From Scandinavium lactucae (GTDB lineage Bacteria; Pseudomonadota; Gammaproteobacteria; Enterobacterales; Enterobacteriaceae), in NCBI RefSeq assembly GCF_033843265.1, contig NZ_JAWXRD010000040.1, forward strand, positions 124,001 to 188,000: 64,000 bases of DNA. The letters run 5' to 3'. The position numbers were made by a program, and so were the translations under genes. Positions 49,688 to 58,187 of this stretch are shown piece after piece (position 1 is the first letter of the stretch; each line of letters opens with the position of its first letter). The notes beneath the pieces were generated by a model, which saw only the letters and a list, made by a program, of their open reading frames with translations, did no database searches and was not told the DNA's origin.

Positions 49688-50587
49688 ATGACGCGGAAAG
49701 ATGGGCTGTTAGCGCTGTTGGTGGTCGTTGTCTGGGGCCTGAATTTTGTGGTCATTAAAGTCGGTCTGCACAACATGCCTCCGCTAATGCTGGCGGGGCT
49801 GCGCTTTCTCCTGGTGGCAATCCCGGCCATTTTCTTTGTCGCACGGCCTAAAGTTCCCTTATCGCTCCTGATCGGTTATGGCCTGACCATCAGCTTCGGC
49901 CAGTTTGCCTTTCTGTTTTGCGCTATCAATTTCGGCATGCCAGCGGGGTTGGCGTCGCTGGTGTTACAGGCGCAGGCGTTCTTCACCATTCTTCTTGGCG
50001 CGGTGGCGTTCGGTGAGCGTTTGCAGGGCAAACAGATGGCGGGCATTTTGCTGGCGGTGTTCGGGGTACTGGTGCTGATCGAGGCGAGTTTGAACGGCCA
50101 GCATGTGGCGATGCTCGGGTTTTGCCTTACCCTGGCGGCGGCGTTCAGCTGGGCCTGCGGAAATATCTTCAACAAGAAAATTATGCAGCTGAACACGCGC
50201 CCGGCGGTGATGTCATTAGTGGTGTGGAGTGCGCTTATCCCTGTCCTACCGTTTATGCTGGCCTCAGCGCTGCTGGATGGCCCGGCGGTGATGGTGCAAA
50301 GCCTGGTGAATATCGACCTGACCACTATTTTATCGCTGGTGTATCTGGCATTCGTGGCGACGATTGTCGGCTACGGGATTTGGGGCTCGCTGCTCGGGCG
50401 CTATGAGACCTGGCGGGTAGCACCGCTGTCACTGCTGGTGCCGGTGGTGGGGATGGCCAGTGCGGCATTATTGCTGGATGAAACGCTCTCGGCGCTGCAA
50501 CTGGTCGGCGCGCTGTTGATCATGGGCGGGCTGTATATCAACGTCTTTGGATTGCGTCTTCGTCGGGCAAAAGCGGTGCAGGGCTGA
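49688..50587 (+). CDS. eamA: EamA, cysteine/O-acetylserine exporter
   Basis: 299-residue DMT-superfamily membrane protein with two EamA domains and ten predicted helices. E. coli EamA (YdeD) exports O-acetylserine and cysteine-pathway metabolites. The N-terminus MTRKDGLLALLVVVVWGLNF matches. It is convergent with marB, and the shared gap contains a strong terminator. Confidence 0.94.
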   Translation: MTRKDGLLALLVVVVWGLNFVVIKVGLHNMPPLMLAGLRFLLVAIPAIFFVARPKVPLSLLIGYGLTISFGQFAFLFCAINFGMPAGLASLVLQAQAFFTILLGAVAFGERLQGKQMAGILLAVFGVLVLIEASLNGQHVAMLGFCLTLAAAFSWACGNIFNKKIMQLNTRPAVMSLVVWSALIPVLPFMLASALLDGPAVMVQSLVNIDLTTILSLVYLAFVATIVGYGIWGSLLGRYETWRVAPLSLLVPVVGMASAALLLDETLSALQLVGALLIMGGLYINVFGLRLRRAKAVQG

Positions 50588-50596
50588 GGCGGGAGG

Positions 50597-50620
50597 AAAA
50601 AAGCCCCGCATCTGCGGGGC
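50597..50620 (-). terminator. marRAB terminator
   Basis: GCCCCGC / GCGGGGC with a 4-base loop, followed on the minus strand by TTTTTTCC. It ends the marRAB transcript; eamA on the other strand runs into the same hairpin. Confidence 0.85.
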
Positions 50621-50627
50621 AAAAAAG

Positions 50628-50846
50628 TTACTGGGAGGTTCCGTTATAGTATGGCACGCCCAGTTCGTCGGATTTGTCGCTGCCTGAACCCATGTGATTG
50701 AAGTCAAACGGCGACTTATCCTGTGCGGACGGCATCAACATGGTGTCCTGAGCCCCATGGCTGGCAGGGATTGTGGATTGCTCCGCATAACTCTGGCCGG
50801 AGACCAGCACCAAAAGGGTGAGGGCGGCGGAGGCGAACAGTTTCAT
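50628..50846 (-). CDS. marB: MarB, small periplasmic protein of the mar operon
   Basis: 72 residues with a signal peptide (MKLFASAALTLLVLVSGQSY). MarB represses marA expression indirectly. The mature part (AEQSTIPASHGAQDTMLMPS...) matches E. coli MarB. It is the last gene of marRAB, 34 bases after marA. Confidence 0.92.
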   Translation of the reverse strand: MKLFASAALTLLVLVSGQSYAEQSTIPASHGAQDTMLMPSAQDKSPFDFNHMGSGSDKSDELGVPYYNGTSQ

Positions 50847-50880
50847 TTTTTCCTCGATACGTCTTGAATTGTGCAGGCGA

Positions 50881-51264
50881 TTAATAGTTACAGTGGTTGA
50901 GCGGCATCAGATAACGCGACTCGCCGGGCATATTTGTTATGCGATACTTGTGTGGCGGTACGTCGAAATAGTTTTTAAAGGTGCGCGTCAACGTCTGTTG
51001 GGATTCAAAGCCGTAACGTTCGGCCAGATACAGAATTGGCTCGTCGCTTTTCTTCAGCTGCTGTGCGATTTCAGTCAGCTTACGGCTGCGAATATATTGA
51101 CCCAGTGAATGGCCCGTCTCTTTCTTGAACATCCGTTGCAGGTGCCACTTGGAGTAACCGGAACGCTCTGACACTTTTTCAAGCGACAGCGGTGATTCCA
51201 GATTGCTCTCGATCCAGTCCAAAATGCTATGAATAGTGATAGCGTCAGTATTACGTCTGGACAT
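50881..51264 (-). CDS. marA: MarA, AraC-family activator of antibiotic resistance
   Basis: 127-residue protein with two helix-turn-helix motifs (DWIESNLESPLSLEKVSERSG and EIAQQLKKSDEPILYLAERYG). It activates the mar/sox/rob regulon, including acrAB and micF, and its own operon through a marbox. It is intact. It is 21 bases downstream of marR. Confidence 0.96.
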   Translation of the reverse strand: MSRRNTDAITIHSILDWIESNLESPLSLEKVSERSGYSKWHLQRMFKKETGHSLGQYIRSRKLTEIAQQLKKSDEPILYLAERYGFESQQTLTRTFKNYFDVPPHKYRITNMPGESRYLMPLNHCNY

Positions 51265-51285
51265 CGTCTTACCTCTTTCTTCTGT

Positions 51286-51720
51286 TTACGGCAGGATTTT
51301 CTTGAGCAAAAGCTCAAGGGCTGCGACCTCGTCCGCCGTTAAGTTTTTTGTTAATTCCTGGTGCAGGTCCTGACCCACCAACTGGTGGCATTTCTCACAT
51401 ATTGCCGCGCCGTCCGGTGTCAATCGCACCAGTACGCCACGTTTATCATTTGGGTTGGGCAGGCGTTCAATCCAGCCTTTACACAGCAAACGGTCAAGCA
51501 TTCGGGTTAATGCCCCGAGATCGACCGACAGGGCTTTTTTCAGTTCAACTGGCGTGATGCAGACCGCACAGCGAATCGAACACAGCGTTTTGAACTGTGA
51601 GGCAGTGATATCCAAAGGCGACAGATAGTCGTTCAAAAGACGATCTTTTTTCTGGTTGACCATATGGATCAAGCGACCAAGTGGGATGATTTCGTTAAAC
51701 AGGTCACTGGTGCTTTTCAC
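51286..51720 (-). CDS. marR: MarR, repressor of the mar operon
   Basis: 144-residue winged-helix repressor that binds marO and is released by salicylate or by copper oxidation of its cysteine. The GTG start at 51720 (VKSTSDLFNEIIPLGRL) gives the same length as E. coli; the ATG at 51777 is upstream of the operator and rejected. Conserved cysteine residues (CSIRCAVC and LLCKGW, the latter at the position of E. coli Cys80) are present. No frameshift or obvious loss-of-function change is seen. Confidence 0.95.
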   Translation of the reverse strand: MKSTSDLFNEIIPLGRLIHMVNQKKDRLLNDYLSPLDITASQFKTLCSIRCAVCITPVELKKALSVDLGALTRMLDRLLCKGWIERLPNPNDKRGVLVRLTPDGAAICEKCHQLVGQDLHQELTKNLTADEVAALELLLKKILP

Positions 51721-51723
51721 AAA

Positions 51724-51740
51724 GGTTGCCCTGGCAAGTA
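51724..51740. promoter_or_regulatory. MarR operator site (proximal)
   Basis: GGTTGCCCTGGCAAGTA matches the E. coli marO site TACTTGCCAGGGCAAC in the opposite orientation. It overlaps the marR ribosome-binding region. Confidence 0.85.
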
Positions 51741-51760
51741 GTTTAGTTGCGGGGGATATT

Positions 51761-51774
51761 ATTGCCCAGGCAAT
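51761..51774. promoter_or_regulatory. MarR operator site (distal)
   Basis: ATTGCCCAGGCAAT, a perfect palindrome equal to the E. coli marO site TTGCCTGGGCAA on the other strand. Two MarR dimers would bind about 37 bp apart. Confidence 0.85.
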
Positions 51775-51800
51775 CATAAGTCAACCGAATGGATAAGCTT

Positions 51801-51820
51801 ATGCCACAAATTGCTAAAAC
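51801..51820 (-). promoter_or_regulatory. Marbox upstream of marRAB
   Basis: On the minus strand GTTTTAGCAATTTGTGGCAT, closely similar to the E. coli mar marbox GATTTAGCAAAACGTGGCAT. MarA, SoxS and Rob would bind here to activate marRAB. Confidence 0.8.
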
Positions 51821-51985
51821 GCTTCACGGCACATTTTTTGCTTGATAACCGGTTGATGAATAACCGGCAGTTATGGCCTGGTGTGAGGGGAAAAGGCCTG
51901 AAAATAGGCTTAGGCAGGGCGACGAGAATGCTCTTATACTCACTCGGCAGTTGATTGTTATCTGCTCTCACAGGAGTGTTTCTTC

Positions 51986-52654
51986 ATGCTGGACTTGATT
52001 AGAGCCATTGGCCTTGGGCTGGTGGTGCTTTTGCCGCTGGCAAACCCGTTAACCACCGTGGCGCTGTTCCTCGGCCTTGCTGGGGATATGAATAAAGCGG
52101 AGCGCGACAGGCAGTCATTGATGGCCTCGGTGTATGTCTTCGCTATCATGATGGTGGCGTATTACGCCGGTCAGGTGGTCATGAATACCTTCGGGATTTC
52201 GATTCCCGGGCTGCGTATCGCCGGCGGTCTGATTGTCGCGTTTATCGGTTTCCGGATGCTGTTCCCGCAGCAAAAGGCGCACGATTCTCTGGAAGCTCGC
52301 CATAAATCGGAAGAGTTGAAAGAAGAGCCGACCGCCAATATCGCCTTCGTCCCGCTGGCGATGCCGAGTACCGCCGGGCCGGGTACCATTGCGATGATCA
52401 TCAGTTCGGCTTCTACCGTGAATCACGGTTTTAATTTTCCCGGCTGGGTTGTGCTGGTCGCGCCGCCGCTGATTTTCTTTAGCGTCGCGATTATTTTGTG
52501 GGGCTGCTTGCGCAGTTCCGGGGCTATTATGCGACTGGTAGGAAAAGGCGGCATCGAGGCCATTTCACGTCTGATGGGCTTCCTGCTGGTGTGCATGGGC
52601 GTGCAGTTTATTATCAATGGCGTGCTGGAAATTATTAGCACATATCACGCCTGA
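51986..52654 (+). CDS. marC: MarC, UPF0056 integral membrane protein
   Basis: 222-residue inner-membrane protein with six hydrophobic segments (LGLVVLLPLANPLTTVALFLG at the start). It is divergent from marRAB and matches E. coli MarC. Despite its name it has no established resistance role; function unknown. In E. coli sotB follows directly; here four accessory genes come between. Confidence 0.94.
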   Translation: MLDLIRAIGLGLVVLLPLANPLTTVALFLGLAGDMNKAERDRQSLMASVYVFAIMMVAYYAGQVVMNTFGISIPGLRIAGGLIVAFIGFRMLFPQQKAHDSLEARHKSEELKEEPTANIAFVPLAMPSTAGPGTIAMIISSASTVNHGFNFPGWVVLVAPPLIFFSVAIILWGCLRSSGAIMRLVGKGGIEAISRLMGFLLVCMGVQFIINGVLEIISTYHA

Positions 52655-52681
52655 CTGTTCGCGGGCGGCAATCGTCGCCCG

Positions 52682-53575
52682 TCATTTCGCGTATTCATGC
52701 CTGCCGAGTACCGCATCTTTCATTAACGTCGCGAGTATTTCCTGCGCCGGACAGCCCTCTGACTCCGGTGCGTTTTGCACTAGCGTAATACCCAGTTTAC
52801 CGGGAGAGGGCAAAAGGTCGTCTGCCGTTAGCAAATTGTCTGGTCTGCCAAAATACGTACGAAGTGTCAGACCTAACCCGGCCTGAACCGCGGCCCAAAT
52901 GCCGCTCAGGCTGTGACTCACGAAATTGATTTGCCAAGGTATACCGGCTTTATCAAGGCAGTCGATAGCCCGTGAACGCATGACGCACGGGCTGTCAAAC
53001 AGCACCAGCGGCAGCGGTTTTTGTTCGTCGAGCAACATGGACAGATTCAAATCAGGGTGGTAAATCCATTCCAGAGAACAGTGCATGAATACGTCACCGC
53101 GGTTGGGCGTATCCGCCGATTGCCACATCAGCGCCATGTCCAGGCTGTCAGCGGCCAGCGCATTGATAAGGGGCTGATTACGGTCGATGCGCGCGCTCAT
53201 CCTCAGTTGCGGATGAAGTCTGCTGAATTTACCGAGAATGCCCGGCATCAATGATTCCCCAAAATCCTCCTGCATTCCGATACGAACTTCCCCTTTAAGC
53301 AGTTCACCATGCAGAGCGCGATGCACTTCATCATTCAGCGCCAGAAGGCGGCGCGCGTAGCTCATCACTATTTCTCCTTGTGGCGTCAGACGTAGATGAC
53401 GACCTTCCTTGACGACAAGCTCAGCGTGACACTGTAACTCCAGTTTCTTCAGCTGGGCACTCACCGCAGAAGTTGAACGGGCCAACTGATGCGCAGCGCT
53501 GGCAAAGCTCCCGGAATCAATACCAAGGACGAAACTCCGCAATGCGTCGAGGTCGAGCGCCGCAGGTACCTTCAC
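52682..53575 (-). CDS. LysR-family regulator of a small detoxification module
   Basis: 297 residues with an N-terminal helix-turn-helix (DLDALRSFVLGIDSGSFASAAHQLARSTSAVSAQLKKLE) and a substrate-binding effector domain. The GTG start at 53575 gives MKVPAALDLD. It is divergent from a two-gene unit (carboxymuconolactone decarboxylase-like plus tautomerase), with a 102-bp gap to the CMD start, so it is the likely regulator. Effector unknown. It has displaced the usual marC-sotB junction. Confidence 0.85.
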   Translation of the reverse strand: MKVPAALDLDALRSFVLGIDSGSFASAAHQLARSTSAVSAQLKKLELQCHAELVVKEGRHLRLTPQGEIVMSYARRLLALNDEVHRALHGELLKGEVRIGMQEDFGESLMPGILGKFSRLHPQLRMSARIDRNQPLINALAADSLDMALMWQSADTPNRGDVFMHCSLEWIYHPDLNLSMLLDEQKPLPLVLFDSPCVMRSRAIDCLDKAGIPWQINFVSHSLSGIWAAVQAGLGLTLRTYFGRPDNLLTADDLLPSPGKLGITLVQNAPESEGCPAQEILATLMKDAVLGRHEYAK

Positions 53576-53677
53576 ATTAATGCTCCTGAATTTCGGGATG
53601 ATTTGTTTTGAATAATTCGATATTCAGGACAGAACTATTGCGTGAGGATAGCTGTACTGTCAATAAGGAGAGCGCCA

Positions 53678-53995
53678 ATGAATCCCTCACTCGATCGAGA
53701 ACACCTGGCCCGCTGTGCGCCAAAACTGGCACAACTCAGCCAGCAGGTATTGTTTGACGATATCTGGAAACGACCTGAACTCTCGCCGCGCGATCGCAGC
53801 CTGTTAACGCTGGGTGTGCTCGCCGCGCTGGGCCACACCCAGCAAATCCCGTGGCATTTGCAGTTTGCCCAACAAAATGGTTTGCATGAGGAGGAAATCA
53901 TCGAAGCCTTTACCCATCTTGCATTCTATGCGGGCTGGCCTGCCGCAGTAAGTGCATTGGGCTGCGTGGAAGAGGAGAAACGAGAATGCCGATAA
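53678..53995 (+). CDS. Carboxymuconolactone decarboxylase-family protein
   Basis: 105 residues of the CMD fold (SPRDRSLLTLGVLAALGHTQQIPWHLQFAQQNG followed by EEEIIEAFTHLAFYAGWPAA). The AhpD-type CxxC motif is absent, so it is not an AhpD peroxidase partner and looks more like PcaC/YurZ-type proteins. Start at 53678 behind AAGGAG. It overlaps the tautomerase gene by 10 bases. Confidence 0.87.
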   Translation: MNPSLDREHLARCAPKLAQLSQQVLFDDIWKRPELSPRDRSLLTLGVLAALGHTQQIPWHLQFAQQNGLHEEEIIEAFTHLAFYAGWPAAVSALGCVEEEKRECR

Positions 53996-54366
53996 CCCGC
54001 ATTGTCTGTCGCGCGACGTTAAACGATGCCGATCTGGAACGTATTTCTGACATCTTACACGATAGTCTGGTTCGGGAATTCGCTGTGCCGTCCGACGATA
54101 AGTTTCAGATTTTTGAACGATTGCCTGAGCGTCAACGTGTTTATGACCGTCGATATCTTAGCGGTGGTCGCAGTGCTGATTTCATTCTGTTTCAGATAAC
54201 TGCCGGTAAGCCGCGAAGTGCAGTACAGAAGCAACGATTTTATCGGGCGTTGAGTTCAGGATTGCATGAAAGGTTGGGGATAAATCCAAATGATGTGATG
54301 GTCACTCTTCAGTTCACCCAGGCTGAAGACTGGAGCTTTAGCCTGGGTGAACAGTACTGTCCTTAA
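53986..54366 (+). CDS. Tautomerase-superfamily protein
   Basis: 126 residues of the 4-oxalocrotonate tautomerase/MIF superfamily, in the larger YusQ-like group. After the initiator Met comes Pro (MPITRIVCRATLN), the usual catalytic amino-terminal proline. It is translationally coupled to the CMD gene. The pair, with its LysR regulator, could handle an aromatic or keto-acid metabolite. The substrate is unknown. Confidence 0.8.
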   Translation: MPITRIVCRATLNDADLERISDILHDSLVREFAVPSDDKFQIFERLPERQRVYDRRYLSGGRSADFILFQITAGKPRSAVQKQRFYRALSSGLHERLGINPNDVMVTLQFTQAEDWSFSLGEQYCP

Positions 54367-54390
54367 GTGGGAACGAGGATCCGTTGCTGG

Positions 54391-55215
54391 TCACGGGTCC
54401 AGTTCGGCAATGGCCAGTTCAGCGACGCGAGATTGAATGGAAATGAGCTCGTGGCTTTCGAGTGACCAGGTTGCTGATAGTCCACACCAGGCGATTATCC
54501 ACTTCAGAAGACGCTCCCTGTCCAGACCCGCCATCCCGGTGACAATAGCCAGACGCTGCCTGAAGATTTCCGCCACTGGCGCAACCCGCACAGTGGGGTT
54601 GCCCAGATCGGGATTGGTGAAAATATTGGCATAATCGAATCCTCTTTCACCGATTAGCCCTTTCGGATCGATTGCCAGCCAGCCTGACTCTCCAAAATCA
54701 AGAACGTTATCATGATGCAGGTCACCGTGTAATGCGATGACTTCGCGTGGAGCCGCTAGCAGTTCTGCTGCGATTTCAGCGCTGCGGATCAGGAAGCCGC
54801 CATGTTCATTGGCGGCAAGTGTTAATGGGGTAAACCATTCATCAAGCGGGGTAAGTTGAGATAACGGCTGTTTCTGGCAAGTATGCAGTCGGTGTGCGGT
54901 CAGACACATAACACGACAGGCTTCGGTATCTTCACCGTGTCGGGACATCGCGGCAAGTGACGCAGTACCGGTCGCGCGCGCCAACAGAATGGCCTCATTT
55001 TCATGGGCAATCACCGGGGCGGAACCATTCCCTGCCCACCACGCCATCAGTGCATTACCGGTTTGTTCATCCTTGTCATCGGTGATTTTGAGCATGGCTG
55101 GCAAGCCGGTTGCTGTTCTCACCGGCAGCAGTTGGGACGTATGCGTCATGAACGGCGTGCCATCTGGAATGAGTTTCCAACGGTGCAGCCAGGGGGTTAA
55201 CGTATACTGCTCCAT
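54391..55215 (-). CDS. Aminoglycoside/hydroxyurea phosphotransferase homologue (APH(6)/Hur type)
   Basis: 274-residue kinase of the APH fold, similar to streptomycin 6-kinases. The catalytic loop HGDLHHDNVL (near residue 181) and the metal-binding IDPKG (DFG-equivalent) are intact. It may phosphorylate streptomycin-like sugars or be a chromosomal housekeeping kinase with another substrate. It stands alone between the tautomerase and sotB, with no mobile-element scars nearby. Resistance is a family-based possibility only. Confidence 0.8.
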   Translation of the reverse strand: MEQYTLTPWLHRWKLIPDGTPFMTHTSQLLPVRTATGLPAMLKITDDKDEQTGNALMAWWAGNGSAPVIAHENEAILLARATGTASLAAMSRHGEDTEACRVMCLTAHRLHTCQKQPLSQLTPLDEWFTPLTLAANEHGGFLIRSAEIAAELLAAPREVIALHGDLHHDNVLDFGESGWLAIDPKGLIGERGFDYANIFTNPDLGNPTVRVAPVAEIFRQRLAIVTGMAGLDRERLLKWIIAWCGLSATWSLESHELISIQSRVAELAIAELDP

Positions 55216-55258
55216 GATATTTCCCTTTATCTTCCTGTCGGTTAGATGATGGTATGGG

Positions 55259-56455
55259 TTAGGGTTGCTGAACCGACTCTTCCAGCTTCACCGGCCAACG
55301 GCGGAAAATAATCACCGACCACACTAGAGCCGCCAGCGCCGGAACCGCCCCGACGTAGCCGATATTGGCCATCGAGAAATGCAGGCTGACCTGATTGCCC
55401 ACCAGCGCACCAGCACCAATGCCGAGATTAAAGATCCCGGAAAACAGCGCCATTGCGACATCGGTCGCGTCCGGGGCAATCGCCAGCACCTTAACCTGCA
55501 TCCCGAGGCCGATAATCATGATAGCAATGCCCCAGATAATGCTCAGAATAGCGAGCGACGTTTCGTTTTGCGCCGCCAGCGTCAACAGCCCCAGACACAG
55601 CGTCAGCAGCGCGATAGCCGCACTGACCAGCGTGGAGGCGTGGTGGTTGCCGAGCTTGCCGAAAATCACCGACCCGATGATCCCCGCGCCGCCCAACGCT
55701 AACAGCAGCAGCGTTGCAAAATTGGCATCGAACCCGGCGACGTTAATCACAAAGGGTTCGATATAGCTGTAGGCGGTGTAATGGGCGGTCACCACTACCA
55801 CTGTCAGTAGATACAGACTCATCAGCGCCGGACGACGGAACAGCAGCGGCAGGCTTTTCAGCGAGCCGGAGTGTTCGCTTGGAATTTTAGGCAGGAGCTT
55901 GATCAAGGCGATCAGCGTGACGAGCGCGCCGAGGCCGATAATAAAGAAGGTGGTACGCCAGCCAAAATACTGGCCGACGACGCGGCCAATCGGCAATCCG
56001 AGCACCATTGCTAACGCGGTACCGGTGGCAATCAGACTCAGGGCCTGCGCACGTTTCCCGGCGGGAGCAAGACGGATGGCAAGCGAAGCGGTGATTGACC
56101 AGAACACCGCATGGGCAAATGCGATGCCGATCCGACTCATCAGCAGCACGTTAAAATTCCATGCGAGGAAAGAGAGCACGTGGCTGGCGATGAACAATAC
56201 GAACAGGCCAATCAGCAGTTTACGGCGTTCCATTTGGCTGGTGAGCAGCATAAACGGCAGCGACATCAACGCCACCACCCACGCGTAAATGGTCAACATG
56301 ATGCCGACCTGTGCCGTCTGCATCGAGAAACTGTGGGCGATATCAGACAGCAGTCCCACCGGCACAAATTCCGTTGTATTAAAAATAAAAGCGGCAATGG
56401 CCAGCGTGACCACTCGCAGCCACGCCACCTTGCGTGAGACCGTATTTGTTGTCAT
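55259..56455 (-). CDS. sotB: SotB (YdeA), sugar efflux transporter
   Basis: 398-residue major facilitator that exports arabinose and other sugars and IPTG. The N-terminal segment VSRKVAWLRVVTLAIAAFIFNTTEFVPVGL matches E. coli SotB. It is 43 bases downstream of the kinase on the same strand but reads as an independent unit. In E. coli it lies next to marC. Confidence 0.94.
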   Translation of the reverse strand: MTTNTVSRKVAWLRVVTLAIAAFIFNTTEFVPVGLLSDIAHSFSMQTAQVGIMLTIYAWVVALMSLPFMLLTSQMERRKLLIGLFVLFIASHVLSFLAWNFNVLLMSRIGIAFAHAVFWSITASLAIRLAPAGKRAQALSLIATGTALAMVLGLPIGRVVGQYFGWRTTFFIIGLGALVTLIALIKLLPKIPSEHSGSLKSLPLLFRRPALMSLYLLTVVVVTAHYTAYSYIEPFVINVAGFDANFATLLLLALGGAGIIGSVIFGKLGNHHASTLVSAAIALLTLCLGLLTLAAQNETSLAILSIIWGIAIMIIGLGMQVKVLAIAPDATDVAMALFSGIFNLGIGAGALVGNQVSLHFSMANIGYVGAVPALAALVWSVIIFRRWPVKLEESVQQP

Positions 56456-56537
56456 ATCAGTTTTCTGGATGCGTTACAGGAAAGAGAAGAACCGCGATCT
56501 TAAAGCTTTCGCTGTACAAAACACAATCGTTTTGTGA

Positions 56538-56987
56538 CTAAGATCTCATAACAGAAGGTGATGACGCGGTAACCGTCAGGGTTACGCTGCGGTCCAGTTT
56601 GCGCAAGGCCAGTTCTACGGTTTCAACACGTGAGGAGTGCTCCACGTCGAGCAGGCGGTCGATTTGCGGGGGTTTTTGTTCCAGTTTCCTGGCGAGTTCT
56701 GCCTTGCGGGTGCCGGTTTCAATCATCGCGTTATGCAATGCGGCTTTCATGGCCACCAGTAACGGCACGCTCACCGGGTATTCATCATTAACCGGAATGC
56801 TGCCGGTAGGGATGGGGCGACGTTCATCTACCTCAATCGCGATGGCTGTCACCAGCCCGTAAACCACTTCGGACAGGGCATGTTCGATGCTGTTGCCCAC
56901 GGAGTGCATTAACGGCAGATCACGACAGGAAGCAATCCAGCTATTGGTGTCCGGGTCGTGGGTCAATGAGACAGGGTAAGTGTACAT
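56538..56987 (-). CDS. hicB: HicB antitoxin
   Basis: 149 residues: an N-terminal partially degraded RNase H fold (MYTYPVSLTHDPDTNSWIASCRDLPL) and a C-terminal helix-turn-helix (about residues 80-130, TRKAELARKLEQKPPQIDRLLD) that binds its own operator. It neutralises HicA. It follows hicA by 21 bases, in the toxin-first order usual for hicAB. Confidence 0.92.
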   Translation of the reverse strand: MYTYPVSLTHDPDTNSWIASCRDLPLMHSVGNSIEHALSEVVYGLVTAIAIEVDERRPIPTGSIPVNDEYPVSVPLLVAMKAALHNAMIETGTRKAELARKLEQKPPQIDRLLDVEHSSRVETVELALRKLDRSVTLTVTASSPSVMRS

Positions 56988-57008
56988 AATCTGATATCTC
57001 CTGCGGTG

Positions 57009-57194
57009 TTAGTCTACATCCAGGTCTTTCAGGATGGCCCGACGAAGCGGCTCTGGCATTTCTTTTGCGCCATGATCGGGAAAAACGGAACGCTTCCCCT
57101 GACGCAGAACTTTATAGTGGCTTCCACCTCCCGGCGCTTTGGTCAACTCCGCACCATGACGTAACAGCCAGCGTTTGAACTCGGAATACTTCAC
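57009..57194 (-). CDS. hicA: HicA mRNA interferase toxin
   Basis: 61-residue ribosome-independent mRNA interferase with a dsRBD-like fold. The catalytic histidine is in GGGSHYKVL. The start is GTG at 57194 (MKYSEFKRWLLRHG). It is first in the operon with its antitoxin downstream. The module sits in the variable stretch between sotB and the PhzF genes. Confidence 0.92.
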   Translation of the reverse strand: MKYSEFKRWLLRHGAELTKAPGGGSHYKVLRQGKRSVFPDHGAKEMPEPLRRAILKDLDVD

Positions 57195-57386
57195 TACGCG
57201 TCCCTCAGTGAAAATACCATCTATGATTAAAAATACAACATTTATGTTTATCCCTTTACGTACAACTTTACCCTGATGCCCGATGAAAGAAAAAACCCGC
57301 GCCCTAAACTGGAAGGAGGCTCGTAATTCGCTGCCAAAGACGGTATTAATGTTACTAAGTCGTTATAAAAACAAAGGATACAGACT

Positions 57387-58187
57387 ATGCAGGAAATTCC
57401 GTTTTATATGGTCGACGCGTTCAGCGATCGGACGTTCGGCGGCAATGCGGCAGCGGTGTGTCCGCTTATTGAATGGCTGCCGGATGAGACGCTGCTCAAC
57501 ATGGCGCAGGAGCATAATCAGTCGGAAACGGCGTTCTTTGTACGCACTGACAGTGGCTTTGAGCTGCGCTGGTTCACCACCCAGGGTGAAATCAATCTTT
57601 GCGGTCACGCTACGCTCGCCAGCGCCCATGTTATTTTCGAGCTGCTGGATTATCCGCATACCGAGATTCGTTTCTCGACCCGTTTTGTCGGCGACTTGAC
57701 GGTGACCCGCAGCGGCGACTGGCTGACATTGAATTTCCCGGCCTGGAGCACCGAGCCGGTGGATCCACCTGAATTGTTGCTCAGCGCGCTCGGTGTGAAT
57801 GTCTGGGAAGAAGTGCGGGTGGCACGTGATTATTTGGTGGTGCTGAAAAATCAGCAGCAGGTGGAAGCCCTCACGCCGGATATCCACGCCATGTTACCGC
57901 TCGGGAAGATGGTTTGCGTTACCGCTCCCGGCGACACACATGATTTCGTCAGCCGTTTCTTCTGCCCGGGCGAGTCGGTGGCGGAAGATCCAGTCACTGG
58001 TTCGGCCCACAGTATGCTCATCCCATACTGGGGTGAAAAACTCGGCAAGCAACAAATGGCGGCGCGACAGGTCTCCACCCGTGGGGGCGAATTACGCTGT
58101 GAATGGCAGGGTGACAGGGTGCTGATCGGCGGCCAGGCCACGACGTATCTGATCGGCAGCATTTATCTGCGCGAAGGAGCGTTGTGA
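57387..58187 (+). CDS. PhzF-family isomerase/epimerase (first copy)
   Basis: 266-residue PhzF-fold protein. The family catalytic glutamate is in HNQSETAFFV (near residue 51), and GHATLASAHV and DPVTGSAHSM are conserved active-site segments. E. coli members have no known role; PhzF proper acts in phenazine synthesis, which needs other genes absent here. It overlaps or abuts the second copy (TGATG). Confidence 0.88.
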   Translation: MQEIPFYMVDAFSDRTFGGNAAAVCPLIEWLPDETLLNMAQEHNQSETAFFVRTDSGFELRWFTTQGEINLCGHATLASAHVIFELLDYPHTEIRFSTRFVGDLTVTRSGDWLTLNFPAWSTEPVDPPELLLSALGVNVWEEVRVARDYLVVLKNQQQVEALTPDIHAMLPLGKMVCVTAPGDTHDFVSRFFCPGESVAEDPVTGSAHSMLIPYWGEKLGKQQMAARQVSTRGGELRCEWQGDRVLIGGQATTYLIGSIYLREGAL

